NCBI GenBank assembly: GCA_025642075.2
Contig: JAODUO010000472.1
Location: 232,501-296,500 of the forward strand
Origin: Ridgeia piscesae
Lineage: Eukaryota; Annelida; Polychaeta; Sabellida; Siboglinidae
Length of the DNA: 64,000 bases
Reading direction: 5' to 3'
The position numbers were made by a program, and so were the translations under genes. The notes under the pieces were generated by a model that was not told the origin of the DNA, searched no databases, and saw only the letters and a program-made list of their open reading frames with translations. This document shows, piece by piece, positions 57,127 to 64,000 of the stretch (the first letter of the stretch is position 1; each line of letters opens with the position of its first letter).

Positions 57127-58400
57127 GTTAAGTTATGCTTTTCAAAGTGTTTGAATGAAATGTTGCATTAGTTTTAACTTTAATTAACACTTATTATCAT
57201 AACGGGCTCTCCAACACCAAATGTAGAGCGTATCATGATTCAATCACATGCGCAATAGCTGTTCTTCTAAATTAATTGTGCCCAGAATATCGTCCAATTA
57301 GGATATCATTCTTGTCATCAAATCTACAGATACAAACACAATAGATCGCAAAATGGGAATGGCATTTCGGAGGTACAACACTTTCCAATGTGCAATGCGG
57401 CATCCTCTTGATAGATCAGCAAAAGAACAGGAGAGTTATTTGAGCTTAGTAGTAGTAAAATACATGAAGACAGGGCCAAATATGCATATGCTAGTAAGCA
57501 GCTGTTTGCTGTGCTAGTATCTACTTCTTAGTTAGCAAGAACTGAATTGGCACTGATGATGAGGTTTATGACTAAACAAAACGGGGTGGCTTGCTTCTCT
57601 TGGGATTAAACGTTTTCATGAATAAAGCGGTCATCAGCCGCAGACCTCATTTTTAGATAAGTAGGAAACACGACCCGGCTACTCACTCAGTAATCAGCCA
57701 GGCATTTTCTACTTCATGCGTGACCAGATACAGCTCTAAATGGAAAGGAAACACGACTAGCCAGAAACCCGCACTGCAGAAGAAGTGACTGAGACACCTA
57801 CCAGTAATTATAAAGAAGCAACTAAACCGTCAGGGAATAACGGGAACATTTCTCTCTGGACCTCGGATGCACGAGTTTTCCATATATGCTTCAAAGACAA
57901 ATTTGCAGATGATTCGCAGATGCATAAATGTATCAGCAGCTTCACAGGCTTCCAAGATGAGCACTTCTACAAAAGATGTCTTCCAGAACCTAGTGAGCCA
58001 AGACTCAGTCCTCGTGTTATTTTAAACACCAATCATTCACTTCACAGAGAAATGTACGCTGGCATCGATCAGGTTTTGGTACAAAAATAAATCAACTTGC
58101 ATATAAAACTAAATCGACTGCATAAACACAAAATATCCGCTGCGTTAAGACAACGTCATTATATAGCCGTCATGTGGTCTTTTGTGTCAATTCTCCTCTT
58201 TAAGCAGTATGTATAAAAGTGTATGTGTGCATTGAGGGAAAATTATGTTAAACATGTGAATGTAAATAAGACATGGTATGCTTGGCATTAACAAATGAAT
58301 ATTACATATACAATTAACCGTCATTCTGTAACACACAGTGTAACCTATCACTGATATCTGTTAGCGGTTATAAAAAACAGCCAGGTCATCACAGCCAAAA
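57127..58400. other. probable remains of the THAP-type element
   Basis: A 101-codon frame at 57785-58090 contains SSFTGFQDEHFYKRC, reminiscent of the 'TGF....F..L' stretch before the DDE_Tnp_4 domain. On this weak basis it may belong to the same transposon as the THAP exon. No DDE core is present. Confidence 0.3.
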
Positions 58401-58404
58401 CAGT

Positions 58405-59045
58405 CCAATAGGGTGTGCAATTCTCGCGTGCGAAAATTAGGCTGGGGGCAGTTGGGGGCAGGAGGTCCATATACTCCATGTTAACATATAGGACTTCGTT
58501 TTGTTTTTGGTCATAATAATCGAACTGGTTCGAAATAGCGTATTTCAGTTATATTGTCCGAAGGATTCTTACAAACAGAAGCAGTGGAACACTTTGACGG
58601 TGACAATGATCACGGAAATCATGAATTTTAATCGATTATTATGGTGGTTGCCATGGCAATAGCGGCAAGTATTTGTGTTTGGCGATCCTGACTAATAATG
58701 AAGGGTGCCAGTTTTCGCGCAGTACAACTTGTTTGGGCTGAACGTGTACATGTGTTATGATGTTGTGCATTTAGACAACTTGTCAGATATAAGTGCTTAT
58801 CGAAACCAAAACGTACAGCAATGTAAAACGCAAATCCCGTAAAAGACACCTATGGCTTAACATCATGTCTATTATCTGCACTACGTAAATCGCTATGTGT
58901 CTATGATAGTGTGATAAACTCAATATTAAATCGGACATTTAAGATAAGAAACGTATAACACAAGATATTTATGAACTGATTTTCCTAGTATTCATCAGTC
59001 GGAAGCTACAACTGTCATCCATTGTTAGAATATTATTCTTGTGTC
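58405..59045. repeat. ~0.6-kb dispersed repeat, copy 3
   Basis: Third copy, same orientation, more diverged at the 5' end (TTCTCGCGTGCGAAAATTAG). It ends TTAGAATATTATTCTTGTGTC as copy 2 does, confirming the 3' boundary. Confidence 0.85.
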
Positions 59046-59224
59046 AGATACCATCGACCTCGACTTTGATTTCTTAATAATAATAACAACTTTATTGTCC
59101 AATCATAGAGTGGAAATACATTTTCACTTTGGAGGTTGCATAAAAACACAATATTTAAGTCACATAGTAATGCATGTATACAGTAAAATCAAGCATATAA
59201 ATATGTAAACGGTAGCTAATATAT

Positions 59225-59290
59225 AAACATATATATATATATATATATATATAAACATATATATATATATATATAAATAAATAAATATGC
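59225..59290. repeat. (AT)n microsatellite
   Basis: Interrupted AT run ending in AATA repeats. Confidence 0.9.
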
Positions 59291-60259
59291 TAAAACAATA
59301 CGGCAATTTTATAAGATAAATAAATAAATTAATAAAGATGATAAAACAACATTGCATTGGCAGCGGTAGAGACTGTGATAGGTCGATGATTATTTTTTTG
59401 TGCCTGATTCAGATACTTTATGGAGGACGGAATGAAGGATTGAAGGACTCGCTGGATGGCCTCTTTCGGGAACTGGGGGCCATGTGTACAACTGCACCAA
59501 CTGTTGTACTGGTTGACACAGGGAATCTGGATATTTAACAACTATGTGACCACGGTAAGCTAGAACAACTTATTGTAGCATTCGCCAGAGAACTGCTTCA
59601 AATACCTTCTGTGGTTCAGGTGGTTGTTTGCGAGACAGAGACACTGACTCTTATACCTGAGTTGCCAGCTTACATTACTGATTTGGATTGGGGTTGTCAG
59701 ATATTGCGACAACAAGTCGGAAGTCACTAGGCGTATTTGCCCGTAAACGCGTCGTAAAGTTTATTTTGGGTCACTCGATCCATTTGGACGTTTCACTATG
59801 ATGTTTTTGCTGACATACTTATTTATAAATTCACCAAGTAGTTTCATGAATATATAAGTGTGTGTGGCTTTTTTGTTCGTTCTACGTTGTAACATTTAAA
59901 AATAAAATTCCCCCCATTTTACAAGCACTTACAATGTAAGACAGAAGTTTCCTCCATGCCCACACCGCACATACCGTTCGAAAGCTATTTTCAGCATGCA
60001 GTTCCCCGGCAGCAGCGTGCATGAATACATTGCGAGATAGTTGAATGTGCAGCGAAAACTTAACGGATTTTTATCTGGAAGTTGAAAGTTGGATTTGAGT
60101 TGTTGTTCGATTAGTTTTAAGTTTAGTTTGATGTTGCTGTTGTTTGTGTCTGTACATATTTCTTAACTGCTTAACGTGTTACTGGAGCGGATTTCGTTCG
60201 AAAAACAGGCAAATTTCATTTCGTGTTTATGATCTTTGAAATTCCAAGATGGCTGCACC
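59291..60259. other. unassigned sequence, 5' flank of the DUF7869-type element
   Basis: No supported gene. Confidence 0.35.
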
Positions 60260-61389
60260 ATGGATGGACCGAAGCCGAACGATATCACACGTTGTCTGAA
60301 CGCATTGGCATTGATGAATATACAGGATATTGCCAGCGCCGACATCATCAATGAACTTGTGAATGATTACTTCATCACACGATCGGTCGGCAATGATGAG
60401 AGCAATTCTGACTTGTCTGAATTGAGCACCGATGAGTGTGAGCCGGAATTGGACTTGGTCATGGTTGAGGAAGTGAATGGGTCTGTCAACGGTGAGTGTT
60501 GGTGACGCGGAGGGACTGGAACATTTTGCAGATGTCATCATGCCTCGAGGCCACGCCGGTGCTGGTGATAGCCCAGAAACCGTGCCTCCCGTAGCTGCAA
60601 ACTAAATGACAGGCAGCCTTGCCACACTAGGTATTCTCCTGATGAGCTTGCTAACGTCCAACTGCAGTACCTCAGCATGACGCACGATGATCTTGACACT
60701 GCAGTCCTAGCCAAGCTATCAAGTGGAATGCACCTGACATCGATGACAAACGAGTCGCGCAAGAAGGAACAGAACATGCAGCGGACTGATTTCGGGATCT
60801 GTCACGACTTGTTCACGTTACTCCATGGCATCAGCCAAGACAAGTTGATAGTCCTCGTCATGCATTACAAGGTTGTCGATGTAGAAGCTCGTGTCCAACG
60901 CAACAAGTGCAAGCCAACTGCATGTGTTATGTGTGAAGCGTTTCCGAAGCAGGTCAACTTCCTGCTGGATGAGAGCATCCACACCGAGAAAGGGGCCAAC
61001 ACCATTGTGTCGATGCTGCACTACTTCGACCACTGCGGTGTTGGCGAGTGTGATGTCCATTTGCACGCAGACAACTGCAGTGGCCAGAACCAGAACTCCT
61101 GCATGATGCAATACTTGATGTGGCGAGTGCTGACAGGACGCCACAAGAACATCACCCTGTCGTTCCTGCTCACTGGCCACACCAAGTTCAGTTGTGACTG
61201 GTGTTTCGGGCAAGTGATATTGTCACGGTCGTGGAGCAGTCGTCCGATGTGAACGTCACTCGGCTATGTGGAACGGAAAGTGGAGATGTGATCGTCCCGA
61301 TGTTTGACTGGACGACATTTCTGGGGGCATTACTTCCATTAACTGGCAAACATAAAGAAGTGCCACCACTTCTACTTTGCTACTTCTGA
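60260..61389 (+). pseudogene. DUF7869-type transposon-derived protein, pseudogenised
   Basis: Exon 1 (60260-60491) reads MDGPKPNDITRCLNALALMN, an acidic tail (ELSTDECEPELDLVMVEE) and a G|GTGAGT donor. A second block (about 60570-61252) has RSCKLNDRQPCHTRYSPDEL, QVNFLLDESIHTEKGANTIV, CDVHLHADNCSGQNQNSCMM, QYLMWRVLTGRHKNITLSFL, LTGHTKFSCDWCFG. 'HADNC.GQNKNN...QYL.WR...G.H..I.LSF...GHTKF..DWCFG' is the hallmark of DUF7869 proteins, whose paired Asp/Asn residues suggest a DDE nuclease. A small deletion follows CFG, then SDIVTVVEQSSDVNVTRLCG, VIVPMFDWTTFLGALL in another frame. A piece before QVNFLLDES is also missing. Confidence 0.75.
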
Positions 61390-61790
61390 TTGACTACTGT
61401 GCATCTCCAAGAATTTGCACACAGTCCATTGCTCCCTCGCGTGTTGATTATTAATGTACATTTCTGCTAACAAACATCTATAACTTTTTGACCAGTGCAC
61501 TCTTTAAACTACTGGGTCATTCCGAGTGAACACAACCAAAATTTCAGAAATTGGTTGCTGTCAACTCTTAGATTTTTGAATAGATCAGTGTGGTGAGAGC
61601 CTTTGGGAAGGTTAGAAAGAATCTCAAATTTGAGCGTTCTAGCTTAAATAGTTTTCAAGTTACGGCAGTTTGAAATTTGGGACTGTTTTTCAACAGGTTG
61701 TTAAAAATAAATACTTTTATTCACATTTCACTAGTCAATATCTTCTGCACCCTTTACCTTGTGTCAATGAAATTTCACTCGCGAGAGGGT
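61390..61790. other. unassigned AT-rich sequence
   Basis: No gene recognised. Confidence 0.4.
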
Positions 61791-62760
61791 TTTCAGACCC
61801 CAATTGTGAGCACAATACACATACCATAGGTACAAATTTTACATATTAATTATTTTTGTATCTAAATATACAGCTGTGCAAATCTGAGAAATGTGGCAGG
61901 TTTGGTTGCCTTAATTATGAATCTGTACATATGTGAAGATGGTACGTCATTATATTTCTTTTAAAATGACCAATTTCCGACCCAAAAAAGTCGATGAGGC
62001 GTAGGTTGTTTTGTCACAAAACTTTTTCTAGGTGTAAGCTCATTCCTATAACTCAAATAACTAGTAAGTTTCAATATCCTTCTAAGCTTCCTTCACAACA
62101 CAAATGGCACACATCTGGGTGCCCCAATTTCTTTAAATAATTTTTTTGTGATATACAAGTGGGTTTTCAGACATTGATTGCAAGCTAATGTTTCAATGAA
62201 CTTTTGTGTCAATGTGATATTTATGCATAACATTGTGTATTATCAGAGCAATATGACATGACTGAGTGTCTTAACTATGAATCTACACATACCCAAATGT
62301 GCTACATTTTATATTTCTTTAAAATTAGCAAATTTCCTACCCTAAAAGGTCAATGTGGATTAGAAGATATTGTTATGAAACTTTTACCAGACATAAAACA
62401 ATCCAATGACATAAATAACAAGTAACTCTCAATATCCTTCCATGCTTACTTCTCAAGAAGAATGAGGACCCACAGGTACCCAAATCTTATCAATAAATCA
62501 CTTGCGACGGGTTTTCATGCACTGATTTTTAGTTAAACATGCGTGTTGTTGGTAATATTTGTAAATATTAGATATCTATGCATACTAGTATACATTTTCA
62601 GGGAATATTGCTTGTCTGACTGTCTTAGTTACGAACCGATACATATTAAAACTGGTATAGATTTGTTTATGAGGCATAAAGCAAACATAACACAAATATC
62701 ACGCAAATGTTTAAATTTCTCATACAAACATAAGTTGCATAAATTGTAATTTAGTGAGAG
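61791..62760. repeat. degenerate ~355-370-bp tandem repeat
   Basis: Two full units and one partial unit. Each has GGGTTTTCA(G/T)(A/G)CA, then TTAA(C/T)TATGAATCT(A/G)(C/T)ACATA, TATTTCTTTAAAAT, (T/C)CAATATCCTTC and a new GGGTTTTCA. Starts are near 61791, 62161 and 62511. Strongly diverged, so an old duplication. Confidence 0.65.
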
Positions 62761-63157
62761 TTCTACTAAGTGGGTACATTTTCAATTTATGTCACAGTAT
62801 TTACATGTATATGTACACTGCTTTCAGTTTTATCCATGGGTGGATTAATTTTCACTGTTTTACATTAAATTTTATTTAAACAATATTAAGTCCACATATT
62901 TTGTTTCATATTTCTAAGATTTTTTTACAAATATTTTTAACACAACATGATATTAGTGTCATACATATCATTATAAGTACAGTTATCTAGAGCATGACAA
63001 CTCTTATTTGGTAATTTAGTAATACATTTTATTACATTAGTCTAACTTTAAAAAAAAATACATGGCATGCATGTATTTGTTTTGTCCAAGAGTTTTTTTA
63101 ATAAAGAAATTGTTATGGTCGAGCAAATTGTTTAATGGCAATGTTGTTTTGCTTTAG
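62761..63157. other. AT-rich sequence before the edge gene
   Basis: No gene. TTGCTTTAG at 63149-63157 can serve as an acceptor for the following exon. Confidence 0.35.
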
Positions 63158-63218
63158 GATGGAGTCACTGCACATAATCAGAATGTTCTGACATGAAGGT
63201 GGCATTCTCTGACCAGTC

Positions 63219-64000
63219 ATGCCTATCACAAATGCCACATTACTCATAGTCATGGCTCTGCTGAACACCTGCTCAGTTGGAGTGCAACTGGAAACTGAAA
63301 ATGACTGTCACAAGCAGCATTTCTGTCGTAGAACTGGATTGGTAATGTTGCATGATATACCAGAAAAACTCTCACTATTGCAACGCAGAACTGGGCTGAT
63401 TAGTCTTTGTGGTGAAGACACAATTTGCTTCCACCACATGCATCTGTACTTGGAGAGATTTGAAGGTAGAAAAACCTCATGTTTGGACCCATTTCAGCAA
63501 CATAAAAAACCTTTTAAGAAAGGTTTGTCTGTCATTGATTTCGTAATGGCAGATTTCCTCTCCATAAAATTGTCACAAACTGCCATCCCAGGATGTAAAC
63601 TGTGTCCCCGTTGTGGGGGGATGTGAAGAAAACCGACATGTGGGAACATGTTCCAGAAATTGAAATGGACAGTAACACTGATGATGACTGGGTAATTACG
63701 CGAGGACACCAGGTGGATAATTTAAACAGGAGTCTAGAATGGATTGATTGCTCCCCAATGAAGGTAGCAAAGTTGACCAAGTCAAAACGTGTGTCATATG
63801 GTAGGCGCAAGATGGAAAAAGGACACCAGTTAATGGAGAACAGCTTTGCTGCAGCCTTGGATAATCCTTTAGAAAAAATCAAAGCCAATTCAACCCAATG
63901 TAGTCAGTGTAAAGATCTTGACGATCTAATGCTAGCCGTGAAACAAACGTGTTCTATAGCAACAGCAAATGAGAAGGTCCAGCTCGTTACACTTGCACCA
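63219..64000 (+). pseudogene. N-terminal half of a transposon-derived zinc-cluster protein, cut by the window edge
   Basis: The first frame (63219-63626) reads ...ICFHHMHLYLERFEGRKTSC, LDPFQQHKKPFKKGLSVIDF, PGCKLCPRCGG. In a run of six G at 63615-63620 the frame ends in ATG-TGA. One extra G would continue as DVKKTDMWEHVPEIEMDSNT, LEWIDCSPMKVAKLTKSKRV and TQCSQCKDLDDLMLAVKQTC, NEKVQLVTLAP, open to base 64000. 'C.HH...L..(F/Y)E......C.DPF..HKK..KK.L' and 'C..C.DLD.LM..(L/V)K......EK(I/V)QLLTLAP' are the N-terminal signatures of a widespread family of transposon-like proteins in invertebrates and fish. Function is unknown; the Cys/His clusters suggest zinc binding. The C-terminal half lies beyond the window. 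Confidence 0.6.

Noticed and set aside
57325..57530. Second exon of the THAP domain
   Set aside because: An open frame follows a CTACAG acceptor, but the Cys-x2-His half of the THAP finger is not there.

Overview
The window is eukaryotic nuclear DNA, almost certainly from an invertebrate animal. It has split genes with GT-AG introns, AATAAA signals and many microsatellites. It also carries transposon families typical of marine invertebrates: RTE-, CR1- and L1/Tx1-like LINEs, tRNA-SINEs, pogo/Tigger, piggyBac, THAP-type, and DUF6729- and DUF7869-type elements. A mollusc, annelid, brachiopod or amphioxus would all fit; the sequence alone does not decide. No rRNA, true tRNA gene, CRISPR or bacterial-style operon was seen.

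The only convincing host gene is on the + strand, 15673-26645. Nine exons can be chained in consistent phase into about 527 residues: signal peptide, PAN/apple-like domain, EGF-like module, then EAR (epitempin) repeats as in TSPEAR/LGI proteins. It should be a secreted or extracellular-matrix protein. A head-to-head inverted partial paralogue lies on the - strand (exons 1-3 at 7659-3972). Its PAN exon is almost identical to that of the + copy, while the signal-peptide exons differ.

The most unusual structure joins the two copies. In both, the intron 1 acceptor immediately before the PAN exon has been amplified into a 36-bp minisatellite (5385-6760 on -, 17945-19087 on +). Each unit carries a copy of the TTACAG|CAG acceptor and the first exon bases. 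On + the units keep the exon's reading frame, so distal acceptors could insert 12-residue multiples.

The rest is mainly mobile-element debris. 9.6-11.1 kb: tRNA-SINE and - strand RTE reverse transcriptase. 12-13.5 kb: complete non-autonomous piggyBac-like element. 15.9-27.5 kb: satellites, foldback elements and MITEs inside or just after the host gene. 30.2-31.6 kb: L1/Tx1-like LINE. 32.1 kb: second piggyBac-like start. 34.4-36.8 kb: Tigger with target duplication. 37.5-39.3 kb: LINE broken by a nested insertion. 45.6-48.3 kb: two related DDE-like remnants. 48.3-50.3 kb: LINE ORF1 in which a 91-bp piece has become a satellite. 51.9-54.5 kb: DUF6729-type pseudogene. 57 kb: THAP exon. 60.2-61.4 kb: DUF7869-type pseudogene. 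63.2-64 kb: a transposon-derived protein running off the right edge. Coding calls other than the host gene rest on recognised motifs in broken reading frames and are marked as pseudogenes.
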